From the NCBI GenBank assembly GCA_039914705.1, contig JBDSOT010000010.1, forward strand, positions 1 to 31,199: a stretch of 31,199 nt of DNA, read 5' to 3'. Both the position numbers and the translations under genes were made by a program. The notes under the pieces were generated by a model, which did not search any database, was not told the DNA's origin, and saw only the letters and a list, made by a program, of their open reading frames with translations. This DNA comes from JBDSTW01 sp039914705 (GTDB taxonomy: Bacteria; Pseudomonadota; Gammaproteobacteria; SURF-13). How positions within the stretch are numbered: position 1 is the first letter of the stretch; each line of letters opens with the position of its first letter. Shown here in pieces: positions 1 through 7,640 of the stretch.

Positions 1-1123
1 GTAATAAATTTTTTATCATACGTTCATAGATTGCACTCAAGGTGTCAAGCTCAGCGACGTGCACACACTCATTCAACTTATGTATGGATGCATTAACGAC
101 GCCGAGTTCCATCACCTGTGCGCCGGTGGGGGCGATGAAGCGGCCATCGGAGGTGCCCCCGGAGGTGGAGAGATCGGTTTCGATGCCCGCGACTTCTTTA
201 ATGGCGGCACGGGCGGCGTGGACCAGTGCGCCTTTGGGTGTCAGGAACGGATGGCCGGAGAGTCGCCAGTCCAGATCGTATTTTAGTTCGTGTTTATTCA
301 ATAAGGATTCTACGCGCGCCTTGAGTTGTTCGGGCGTGACCTCGGTAGAAAAGCGGAAATTAAATACGATCTCCAGATCGCCGGAGATGACGTTATCCGC
401 GCCAGTGCCCGCGTGCATATTGGAGATTTGAAAGGTGGTCGGCGGGAAGAATTCGTTGCCTTGATCCCAGCTCTGCGCGCACAGGTCCGCGAGTGCGTTG
501 GAGAAAAGATGGATGGGGTTGGCGGCCAGGTGTGGGTAGGCGACGTGGCCTTGCGTGCCGTGCACGATGAGTTTGCCGGTGAGGGAGCCGCGCCGCCCGT
601 TTTTAATGGTGTCGCCGACGGTGTTTACGCAGGTCGGTTCGCCGATTACGCACCAGTCTATTTTTTCGTTGCGCGCCTCCAGGTGCTCGATGACCTTCAC
701 GGTGCCGTTGACGCTAGGGCCTTCTTCATCGCTGGTGATGAGGAAGGCAATCGAGCCTTGATGATTGGGATGTTCTTTTACGAAACGCTCGACGGCCGTG
801 ACCATCGCCGCGATGCCACCCTTCATATCTGCCGCGCCGCGCCCATATAAATAACCATCGCGCAGTGTAGGTGTGAACGGGTCGGAGTGCCATTGATCGA
901 GCGGGCCGGTGGGGACGACATCGGTGTGGCCGGCAAAAGCGAATAGGGGTGCTTGTGTTCCGCGCCGCGCCCAGAGATTGTCCACGTCGCCGAAGCGCAG
1001 GTGTTCTATTTTGAACCCCAGCGCTTGCAGACGCATAGCAATGCTCTGCTGGCAACCGGCATCGTCCGGTGTGAGTGAACGGCGTGCGATCAGGTCTTTG
1101 AGTAGTTCGAGCGTGGCGGACAT
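1..1123 (-). CDS. dapE: Succinyl-diaminopimelate desuccinylase DapE (3' end cut by window edge)
   Basis: Zinc-dependent M20-family hydrolase that removes succinate from N-succinyl-LL-diaminopimelate, the last succinylase-branch step to LL-DAP for lysine and peptidoglycan; cytoplasmic. Translating the minus strand from the ATG at 1121-1123 gives 374 residues with no stop before base 1, close to the usual full length of about 375-380, so only a few residues are missing. Visible family motifs are FAGHTDVVPTG (first metal-binding His and Asp), GRGAADMKGG (bridging Asp) and ITSDEEGPS (catalytic and metal-binding Glu pair). The C-terminal STSGGTSDGRF segment also fits. The ATG follows directly on the TAA of the ArsC/Spx-like gene (TAAATG, no spacer), so translation is probably coupled. 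The same pair, yffB-dapE, is adjacent in E. coli. Confidence 0.97.
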   Translation of the reverse strand, partial: MSATLELLKDLIARRSLTPDDAGCQQSIAMRLQALGFKIEHLRFGDVDNLWARRGTQAPLFAFAGHTDVVPTGPLDQWHSDPFTPTLRDGYLYGRGAADMKGGIAAMVTAVERFVKEHPNHQGSIAFLITSDEEGPSVNGTVKVIEHLEARNEKIDWCVIGEPTCVNTVGDTIKNGRRGSLTGKLIVHGTQGHVAYPHLAANPIHLFSNALADLCAQSWDQGNEFFPPTTFQISNMHAGTGADNVISGDLEIVFNFRFSTEVTPEQLKARVESLLNKHELKYDLDWRLSGHPFLTPKGALVHAARAAIKEVAGIETDLSTSGGTSDGRFIAPTGAQVMELGVVNASIHKLNECVHVAELDTLSAIYERMIKNLL

Positions 1124-1486
1124 TTATTTTTTAGCACCCAATAGTTCTTGATAAAGCGCCTCGCTAAACCCGGCATAGTATTTCGGCGTCTTACCGCCCA
1201 CCAGGAGTATCGGGCGTTTGATAATACTAGGCTTGGTGAGCATGAGCACGGTGGCCTTCCTGGCGTTGACGTTGGTTTTATCTTCATCGGGCAATAGCCG
1301 CCAGGTGGTGCCTTTGCGATTCAGTAAGGTCTCCCAGTCGAGTCCCTTTAGCAGAGTGTCTAACGTATCTTTGTCCAGGCCGTCTTTTTTGAAGTCATGA
1401 AACTGGTAGGCGATGCCTTTTTTATCCAGCCAGGCACGCGCCTTTTTTACGGTTTCGCAGTTGGTAATTCCGTATACGGTGTTCAT
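1124..1486 (-). CDS. ArsC/Spx-family small thioredoxin-fold protein (YffB-like)
   Basis: A 120-residue protein of the ArsC/Spx reductase family. The N-terminus has the pattern YGITNCETVKKA, with one Cys at residue 10, matching the YffB subgroup that sits next to dapE in E. coli. The arsenate-reductase CxxS/R signature is not present, so calling it an arsenate reductase would be unsafe. The middle has the family's KRPILLVGGK-type segment (about residues 90-100). The physiological role of YffB proteins is not established. It lies between the dapD repeat array and dapE, abuts dapE with no gap, and is likely co-transcribed with the dap genes. The ATG at 1484-1486 has only a weak purine-rich ribosome site upstream. 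Confidence 0.9.
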   Translation of the reverse strand: MNTVYGITNCETVKKARAWLDKKGIAYQFHDFKKDGLDKDTLDTLLKGLDWETLLNRKGTTWRLLPDEDKTNVNARKATVLMLTKPSIIKRPILLVGGKTPKYYAGFSEALYQELLGAKK

Positions 1487-1506
1487 GGCCCTATCACCCC
1501 CATCCT

Positions 1507-1751
1507 AACCTTCCCCCGTCAAGGGGGAAGGGACGTTTAAATATCCCGCAGCAATTCGCTGATGTCCAACCTTCCCCCATCAAGGGGGAAGGGATGTTTT
1601 AAATATCCCGCAGCAAATCGTTGATGCCGAACCTTCGCCCATCGAAGGGGAAGGGATGTTTAGATGTCGCGCAATAATTCGTTGTTGCCGAACCTTCCCT
1701 CCGTCAAAGGAAAAGGGGTATTTAAATATCCCGCAATAATTCGTTGATGCC
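1507..1751 (-). repeat. Tandem array of dapD 3'-end copies alternating with G/C-rich palindromes
   Basis: Three extra copies of the 30-bp dapD terminus (last nine codons plus stop) lie downstream of the real one. The copies occupy 1722-1751 (true gene end), 1660-1689, 1599-1628 and 1537-1566, at periods of 62, 61 and 62 bp. On the minus strand they read GINELLRDI, GNNELLRDI, GINDLLRDI and DISELLRDI, each followed by TAA. Each is followed by a palindrome of the form CCTTCCCCC-5 nt-GGGGGAAGG. It is perfect (9-bp stem) at 1509-1531 and 1570-1592, imperfect at 1632-1654, and badly degraded next to dapD (about 1693-1717). The period is not a multiple of three, so read-through would not extend DapD in frame. 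The array fills the dapD/ArsC-like intergenic gap. Confidence 0.93.
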
Positions 1752-2543
1752 GACCTTGCCACGGGTCTTTTCATCTACTTGCTTCACGATCACGGCGCAG
1801 TAAAGACTATAGCTGCCATCCTTTGACGGCAAACTCCCGGATACGACCACGGAACCGGCGGGGATGCGGCCATAGCTGATCTCGCCGGTCATGCGGTTAA
1901 AAATCTTGGTGCTCTGGCCGATGTACACGCCCATGGAAATGACTGAGCCTTCTTCCACGATAACCCCCTCGACCACCTCCGAGCGCGCGCCGATGAAGCA
2001 GTTGTCTTCGATGATGGTAGGGCTGGCCTGCACGGGTTCCAGCACGCCGCCGATGCCGACTCCACCGGAGAGATGCACGTTCTTGCCGATCTGCGCGCAC
2101 GAACCGACGGTCGACCAGGTGTCGACCATGGTGCCGCTGTCGACGTAGGCACCGATGTTGACATAAGAGGGCATCAATACTACCCCGGGTGCGATGTAAC
2201 AACCCTTGCGCGCAGCCGCAGGCGGCACCACGCGCACACCGCTGATGCGGAAATCATCTTCTTTATAGGCGGCATATTTCGGCACGACCTTGTCGTAATA
2301 ATTACTGTAGCCATCTCGAATCAGCTGATTGTCTTCAACGCGGAATGACAACAGCACGGCTTTTTTCAACCATTGATTGACAATCCACACGCCGTCTTTT
2401 TTCTCAGCTACGCGCAGCGTTCCGCTATCGAGCAGATTGATGGCCTCGTTTACGGCGTCTTTAATTTTTTTGTCCACATTTTGCGGATTGATGGCAGCGC
2501 GCTGTTCAAAGGCCTGTTCGATAATTTCCTGTAAATTGCTCAT
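1722..2543 (-). CDS. dapD: Tetrahydrodipicolinate N-succinyltransferase DapD
   Basis: Transfers succinyl from succinyl-CoA to tetrahydrodipicolinate, committing flux to the succinylase route to diaminopimelate. The protein is 273 residues, against 274 in E. coli. An N-terminal helical domain is followed by a left-handed beta-helix of hexapeptide repeats (about residues 105-225, for example YVDSGTMVDTW, VHLSGGVGIGGV, VIVEEGSVISMGVYIG) and the C-terminal KDGSYSLYCAVIVKQVD segment. I chose the ATG at 2541-2543 because it gives MSNLQEIIEQAFEQR, the normal family start, and GGAAAC lies about 6 nt upstream; the longer frame would overlap dapC. It starts 11 nt after dapC ends. Its 3' end has been copied into the downstream tandem array. 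Confidence 0.97.
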   Translation of the reverse strand: MSNLQEIIEQAFEQRAAINPQNVDKKIKDAVNEAINLLDSGTLRVAEKKDGVWIVNQWLKKAVLLSFRVEDNQLIRDGYSNYYDKVVPKYAAYKEDDFRISGVRVVPPAAARKGCYIAPGVVLMPSYVNIGAYVDSGTMVDTWSTVGSCAQIGKNVHLSGGVGIGGVLEPVQASPTIIEDNCFIGARSEVVEGVIVEEGSVISMGVYIGQSTKIFNRMTGEISYGRIPAGSVVVSGSLPSKDGSYSLYCAVIVKQVDEKTRGKVGINELLRDI

Positions 2544-2554
2544 GATTGTTTCCG

Positions 2555-3757
2555 TTATTTTAGAGTAGAAATAAATTCGCGAATCTTCACGGCTGCTTCC
2601 ATACATGTCTCGAAAGGTGCGACCAGGGCGATGCGCACGTGATTAGTGCCGGGATTGATGCCGTGCGCCTCGCGCGATAGATAACTGCCCGGCAGCACGG
2701 TAATATTGTGACGGGCATAAAGTTCGCGTGTAAAGATTTGGTCGTCAATCGGCGTGTGCAACCACAGATAAAATCCTCCCGCCGGGCGATCCACGGGCGT
2801 AACCTCGGAGAGGCAGTCGATCACGGCATCAAATTTTTTCCGGTACAGATGACGATTCTCGCGCACATGCTGTTCATCGCGCCAGGCCTTGATACTGCCC
2901 GCCTGCGTGGCGGGCGGCATGGCGCAGCCGTGATAGGTTCGATAGAGATGAAATTTGTCGATGATCTGCGCGTCGCCGGCGACAAAGCCGGAGCGCAGGC
3001 CGGGTACGCTGGAGCGTTTCGACAGGCTGTGAAAAACCACGCAACGCCGGTAATCGTCACGACCCATGCGCGCGGCGGCCTCCAGGAGTCCGCGGGGCGG
3101 TTTCTCTTCATCCAGGTACAGTTCGGAATAGCACTCGTCGGAGGCGATGATGAAATCATGTTTATCCGCAAGGCCGATCAATTTTTGAAGCGTCGCAATA
3201 TCAATTACCGCGCCGGTCGGATTGCCCGGTGAACATAAATAAAGCATTTGGCATTTTTCCCACACGGCCGCAGGCACGCCGTCAAAATCCGGAATGAAGC
3301 CTGTCGCACGTGTAGTATTCAAGAACCCGGGTTGCGCGCCCGCCAATAATGCCGCGCCCTCGTAAATTTGATAAAACGGATTAGGCATCAACACCAGTGC
3401 ATCGCGCCGCCGGTCGAGCACGCACTGGGCAAATGCGAACAGCGCCTCGCGCGTGCCGTTCACCGGCAGTATCTGGCGCTCCAAGTCGAGACTGCCGGGC
3501 TTTAAATTAAAACGCCGCGTTAACCAATCCGCGATGGCCTGGCGCAAGGCAGGCACGCCGCGCGTGGCCGGATAGCTGGACATCCCGCTGAGCAGATGCG
3601 CACAGATTTCGGTTCTGATAAATTCCGGTGCGGCGTGTTTCGGTTCGCCTATCGACATAATGATAGGGCGCGTCCCCGCTGGTGGTGTGGCGTCGGCCGT
3701 AAGTTGCGCGAGCTTTTCGAAAGGGTAAGGGTGGAGTGAGGATAAATCAGAATTCAT
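2555..3757 (-). CDS. dapC: Succinyldiaminopimelate aminotransferase DapC
   Basis: Class I/II fold-type I PLP aminotransferase of 400 residues. It converts N-succinyl-2-amino-6-ketopimelate plus glutamate to N-succinyl-LL-diaminopimelate, between DapD and DapE. Seen in the sequence are the CSPGNPTGAV motif, the ASDECYSELY segment with the cofactor-contacting Asp and Tyr, and the PLP-lysine motif HSLSKRSSVPGLRSGF. The C-terminal HVRIAL contains the substrate-carboxylate Arg. The assignment as DapC rather than another aminotransferase rests on its similarity to the dedicated succinyl-DAP aminotransferases and on direct linkage to dapD and dapE. It is the first gene of the minus-strand dap cluster, reads away from the EamA gene, and has no clear ribosome site before its ATG. 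Confidence 0.92.
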   Translation of the reverse strand: MNSDLSSLHPYPFEKLAQLTADATPPAGTRPIIMSIGEPKHAAPEFIRTEICAHLLSGMSSYPATRGVPALRQAIADWLTRRFNLKPGSLDLERQILPVNGTREALFAFAQCVLDRRRDALVLMPNPFYQIYEGAALLAGAQPGFLNTTRATGFIPDFDGVPAAVWEKCQMLYLCSPGNPTGAVIDIATLQKLIGLADKHDFIIASDECYSELYLDEEKPPRGLLEAAARMGRDDYRRCVVFHSLSKRSSVPGLRSGFVAGDAQIIDKFHLYRTYHGCAMPPATQAGSIKAWRDEQHVRENRHLYRKKFDAVIDCLSEVTPVDRPAGGFYLWLHTPIDDQIFTRELYARHNITVLPGSYLSREAHGINPGTNHVRIALVAPFETCMEAAVKIREFISTLK

Positions 3758-3761
3758 AATG

Positions 3762-3775
3762 TAATAACGTTATTA
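3762..3775. promoter_or_regulatory. 14-bp perfect palindrome in the dapC/eamA divergent intergenic region
   Basis: TAATAACGTTATTA is a perfect inverted repeat, 5 bp upstream of the dapC start, within the 58-bp gap between divergent genes. It could be an operator or simply AT-rich -10-like sequence for either direction. Nothing in the window identifies a regulator that would bind it. Confidence 0.4.
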
Positions 3776-3815
3776 TCGAGGTACCGAGCAGTGCCATAGT
3801 ATAGAGTCTTACGCC

Positions 3816-4727
3816 ATGCCATCCAATCATTCATCGCCACTGCCTGTACTAAGCCTGCTGCTGGCCGCGACACTGTGGGGAATTTCCTGGTATCCGGTGC
3901 GCTGGCTGGAACAAAATGGTCTGCCCGGTCTGTGGTCTTCGCTGCTTATGTACGCGTCGGTTGTGATTATTAGCCTGCCGTTGTTATGGCGTCGCCGGGC
4001 GGAGGCCGCCAGACGTCCGTGGCTGCTGGCGGCACTTGCCCTGAGCGCCGGCTGGTGCAATGTCGCGTTTATCCTGGCCATTATCGATGGCAATGTGGTG
4101 CGTGTGCTGCTGCTGTTTTATCTGTCGCCGCTGTGGGCGATAGTGTTGGGGCGAATTTTGCTGGGTGAGCGTATCCCTGCGCGTGCCTGGTTAACTATTG
4201 CTCTTGCCATGAGCGGTGCGCTTATTATGCTCTGGCAACCTGCGGACGCGGATGGTTTGAGCGCTAAGACCTTCGCCCTGGGGACTACCGACTGGCTTGC
4301 CATCAGTTCCGGTTTTATGTTTGCGTTGTCGAATGTATTGGTGCGCAAGGTCCAGGATATTTCCATCCCGGTTAAAACCATCGTAGTTTGGTGGGGCGGG
4401 GTCTTTCTGGCGGGTTTGTGCCTTGCGCTGACGGCTGCGCCATTACCGGAATTCCAGCCGCAAATTTTCGCCGCCGCCGCCCTGCTTGGCGGGTTGGGTA
4501 TTATGGTTATGACGCTGACCGTGCAATATGGGGTAACGCACTTGCCCGTGCATCAATCGGCGGTAATCTTATTATTTGAATTGGTGGCGGGGGCGGTATC
4601 GGCGCAATTGCTTAGTGATGAGACATTGCGGGTACAAGAGTGGACCGGTGGCCTGATTATTATTATAGCCGCCTATTTTTCGGCCAGGCCAGGCAAACCT
4701 TCGAGCAGGGTTAAAAGATCAGATTAA
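3816..4727 (+). CDS. EamA/DMT-family inner-membrane transporter
   Basis: A 303-residue hydrophobic protein of the drug/metabolite transporter superfamily, with two EamA repeats and about ten predicted membrane helices. Helix 1 carries the typical LLAATLWGISWYPVRW pattern. The first half ends with LLLFYLSPLWAIVLGRILLGE, and the second repeat shows VHQSAVILLFELVAGAVSAQLL before a final helix and a short basic tail. The substrate cannot be read from sequence; relatives export amino acids or other metabolites. It is transcribed away from dapC, so an amino-acid-related role is possible but is inference only. Its last 9 bp overlap the 3' end of the convergent GGDEF-EAL gene. Confidence 0.9.
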   Translation: MPSNHSSPLPVLSLLLAATLWGISWYPVRWLEQNGLPGLWSSLLMYASVVIISLPLLWRRRAEAARRPWLLAALALSAGWCNVAFILAIIDGNVVRVLLLFYLSPLWAIVLGRILLGERIPARAWLTIALAMSGALIMLWQPADADGLSAKTFALGTTDWLAISSGFMFALSNVLVRKVQDISIPVKTIVVWWGGVFLAGLCLALTAAPLPEFQPQIFAAAALLGGLGIMVMTLTVQYGVTHLPVHQSAVILLFELVAGAVSAQLLSDETLRVQEWTGGLIIIIAAYFSARPGKPSSRVKRSD

Positions 4728-7559
4728 GTTAATGTCTGTGCCGGCTATCTCAGTAACTTTTTTTTCTGTCGCTTCAAGGGGCCGAAGCTTACTGATGGCA
4801 ATGGTCTCGAACGGGGCCATCGGCAGACATACGCCTGTTTTTAATAACTCGGTAAATATCCCGGCGGGGACGGGATGGCTTACCAGATAGCCCTGTACCT
4901 CATCGCAGCCCTGTGCCCGCAGGAACGCCAATTGCTCTTTGGTCTCCACGCCTTCGGCAATTACATTTAATTTCAGACTGTGCGCCATGCTGATAATGGC
5001 CCTGGCAAGCGCGCCGTTATCGTTGTCACCCGTCACATCTTTCAAAAATGACTTGTCAATCTTGAGGGTATCAATCGGAAAGCGCTTCAGGTAGGCCAGC
5101 GAGGAATAGCCGGTGCCGAAATCATCGACAGATATGCGGATACCCATGGTTTTTAATGCGTTCAGGGTGATCATGCCGTATTCAAAACTGTTCATGGCGA
5201 TACTCTCGGTAATCTCCAGTTCGAGCGTTTGCGCGGGCATGCCGGTATCAGCCAGTACCGACTCGATAAGCTTCGGCAGTTTGTGATCCTGAAATTGGCT
5301 GACGGAAACATTCACTGCCATGCGCAGCTTGTGACCGGCGGCGTGCCAGATTTTATTCTGCGCACAGGCCTCGCGCAGCATCCAATAGCCCATCGTGCGA
5401 ATCAAGCCATTCTCTTCCGCCAGCGGAATAAATTCGTCCGGCGAGATCAAGCCTCGTTGCGGATGTTGCCAGCGCACCAAGGCCTCACAACCGATAATCC
5501 TGCCGCTGCTTAACGAGACTATCGGTTGATAATAAATGCGGAACTCCTCGCGTTCTATGGCGCGATGAAGATCGGCTTCCAGTTCCCAGAGACCGACCGC
5601 CGTGGTGTGCATGCCGCGGCTGAATACCTCGAAGCGCGCCTTGCCCAGAGCTTTCGCGCCGTACATCGCGGTGTCGGCGTCGCGCAGCATTTCCTCAGGT
5701 AAATCATAGTCGACCGAACTCAAGGCGATGCCGATGCTTGCCGTGGTATATATCTCCTGGCCATCCAGATTGAATGGCAGCATCAGTTGCTGCTGGAGAC
5801 GGGCGGCGAAGCGGGTTACCTGTTCGTCACTGACTACAGCGTCAAGCAGCAGTGCAAATTCGTCACCGCCAAAGCGCGCAACCATATCCACCGGGCGCAG
5901 GCAGTCTTCCAGGCGCCGTGAAATCTTAACCAGTAATTGATCGCCGACCATGTGGCCAAGACTGTCATTGACCACCTTGAAGCGGTCGAGGTCCAGAAAC
6001 AGTATGGCGAAGGCATAGGTCTCGTCGCGTTTCATGCGTGCGATAGCGCGGCGTAAAATATCAATGAGCAGGGTACGGTTCGGCAGACCAGTTAACGGAT
6101 CATATAAAGCCTGATGCGCGAGCTTCATCGCACTCATCCTGCGTTCGGTGACATCAGTTTGTGAGCCGGCGATGCGCGAAGCCATGCCCTTGTCGTCACG
6201 TACGGCAATACCGCGGCATAATACCCAAAGATAAGTGCCGTCTTTATGCAGCATGCGATGTTCGCTTTCGTAGTGCGGCGTCTTGCCGTCGAGATGCGCG
6301 GCGATCTCTTCTCTGACGCGACTAAGTTCGTCGATATGGATGCGCCGGAACCAATCGTCGGGACTGGTTCCGATTTCATTTTCCTCGTAACCCAGCATGG
6401 ATTTCCAGCGTGCGGAAAAAAAGATTTCATTGGTCTTGAGATTCCAGTCCCACAGGCCATCACGGGCACCGCTCACGGCAAGCGCGTAACGTTCCTCGCG
6501 CACGCGACTCTCGGCAGCAAGCTTGCGCTCCATAACATCGAAGGCAACATAGACAATGCCCGCTGCGAAACCGTCACGATCCGTTACTGGGGCGGCGGAA
6601 ATGCTCACATCCACATACAGACCATTCTTTTTACGCCAGGGCATTTCAAGATTTCCCAGGGCACCGTCGCTGAGTAACTTGGAGGCTTCCATCCCAACAT
6701 CGAGTGGCGTTTCGGTGAGCGTCGTTATGGGCAGACCCAGCAGCTCCGCGTGTGGATAGCCCAGCAGGGTGCAGGCCGCACGGTTGATGACGCGGATACT
6801 GCCTTGCAGGTCTATTACCATCACCGCGCCCTGCATGGTTTCAAGAATCTGGCTGGCAACAAACTCCGGCGTCAGGTCCGTGAAGTGGTATCGTCTAATA
6901 GTGTGCGAGGCGATGAGCAGAAAAATAAAAACCGGCAGATAGCCGAGTGGATAAACCGCCATGCCGTATTTGGCGAGATAATCGACTGAACCTAGGCATA
7001 ACACGCTAAACGCGATCATGAACCACTTGATTCTCAGCTTATGCATGCCGGCCGCCTTGCGGTACTCGATCCCGTAATCCCCCAGGGATAGCAGCATCAT
7101 GCCGGCGAAGAACAGCAAAAATGGAATGCCGAGCCGGCCGTATTGTGGGTAATAGCCCCACCAGAATTCATGAACATCCCCAATTAGCGTAGCGGTCGTA
7201 AGGGTAGTAACTGAAAAGAACAGGGACACGCCCCAGCCCAACCAAACCAGCATCTTGCGTTGTGCGTATAAACGCAGCACCGCGACGCTGAAATGATAAA
7301 TGGCCGAGGGAATAAACGGCACGCCGATGTACGCCAGCTTTGCCCACATCAGAGCGTCGGCGGGATTGTTGGCGCTGTACATCAAGGTAAAGGCGGAAAA
7401 CCACAGGCTGACAGAGAGCGCAATCAGGAAGAACGTCATGCTGACCGCAGACCGCCGCTCGTGAATAAGCACCCACAATCCCAGGAACATAGCGTTGAGG
7501 GCGATTACAGCAGTGGGAATGGCGAAAAAATTATAGCCGTAATGATCCATGATAAACAT
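4719..7559 (-). CDS. Membrane-bound PAS-PAS-GGDEF-EAL cyclic-di-GMP enzyme
   Basis: 946 residues. An N-terminal region with about seven hydrophobic helices (residues 10-220) resembles the 7TM sensor module found in front of some histidine kinases and cyclases. It is followed by two PAS domains (about 236-345 and 355-475). A GGDEF domain follows (about 485-650), with the active motif intact at 564-568 and an RxxD inhibitory site (RPVD, 555-558) exactly five residues ahead. A complete EAL domain follows (about 665-910): EALVRW at 692, NVSVSQF, ELEITES, DDFGTGYSS at 812-820, LKIDKSF, IAEGVET and QGYLVSHP. No key residue appears lost in either domain, so synthesis and hydrolysis of c-di-GMP are both possible; which dominates is unknown. 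It follows glnD in the same direction after 81 bp but is probably a separate unit. Met4 is an alternative start. Confidence 0.95.
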   Translation of the reverse strand: MFIMDHYGYNFFAIPTAVIALNAMFLGLWVLIHERRSAVSMTFFLIALSVSLWFSAFTLMYSANNPADALMWAKLAYIGVPFIPSAIYHFSVAVLRLYAQRKMLVWLGWGVSLFFSVTTLTTATLIGDVHEFWWGYYPQYGRLGIPFLLFFAGMMLLSLGDYGIEYRKAAGMHKLRIKWFMIAFSVLCLGSVDYLAKYGMAVYPLGYLPVFIFLLIASHTIRRYHFTDLTPEFVASQILETMQGAVMVIDLQGSIRVINRAACTLLGYPHAELLGLPITTLTETPLDVGMEASKLLSDGALGNLEMPWRKKNGLYVDVSISAAPVTDRDGFAAGIVYVAFDVMERKLAAESRVREERYALAVSGARDGLWDWNLKTNEIFFSARWKSMLGYEENEIGTSPDDWFRRIHIDELSRVREEIAAHLDGKTPHYESEHRMLHKDGTYLWVLCRGIAVRDDKGMASRIAGSQTDVTERRMSAMKLAHQALYDPLTGLPNRTLLIDILRRAIARMKRDETYAFAILFLDLDRFKVVNDSLGHMVGDQLLVKISRRLEDCLRPVDMVARFGGDEFALLLDAVVSDEQVTRFAARLQQQLMLPFNLDGQEIYTTASIGIALSSVDYDLPEEMLRDADTAMYGAKALGKARFEVFSRGMHTTAVGLWELEADLHRAIEREEFRIYYQPIVSLSSGRIIGCEALVRWQHPQRGLISPDEFIPLAEENGLIRTMGYWMLREACAQNKIWHAAGHKLRMAVNVSVSQFQDHKLPKLIESVLADTGMPAQTLELEITESIAMNSFEYGMITLNALKTMGIRISVDDFGTGYSSLAYLKRFPIDTLKIDKSFLKDVTGDNDNGALARAIISMAHSLKLNVIAEGVETKEQLAFLRAQGCDEVQGYLVSHPVPAGIFTELLKTGVCLPMAPFETIAISKLRPLEATEKKVTEIAGTDINLI

Positions 7560-7614
7560 GGGGTTAGCACAAACTATGCCAAAGCGGGCTGGTGGCGCGG
7601 CAGGCCGGGTCTGG

Positions 7615-7637
7615 GTTAGGGCCGAGGAGGCCTTAAC
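7615..7637 (-). terminator. Hairpin just downstream of glnD
   Basis: GTTAGGGCC-GAGGA-GGCCTTAAC forms a 9-bp stem with one G-T wobble and a 5-nt loop. It begins 4 nt after the glnD stop on the minus strand. There is no T-tract after it in either direction, so intrinsic termination is not assured; it may instead protect the glnD mRNA 3' end. Confidence 0.4.
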
Positions 7638-7640
7638 GGT

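Noticed and set aside
1124..1486. Arsenate reductase ArsC
   Set aside because: Only a single Cys in an NCET context, no arsenic genes nearby, and the position next to dapE matches the YffB subgroup of unknown role.
1500..1751. CRISPR-like periodic repeats
   Set aside because: There are only four units at 61-62 bp, the whole unit is repeated without unique spacers, and half of each unit matches the end of dapD.
1580..1774. A 64-codon minus-strand open frame across the repeat array
   Set aside because: Its translation simply follows the repeated palindrome and dapD-end units in another frame and it overlaps dapD; no protein-like pattern.
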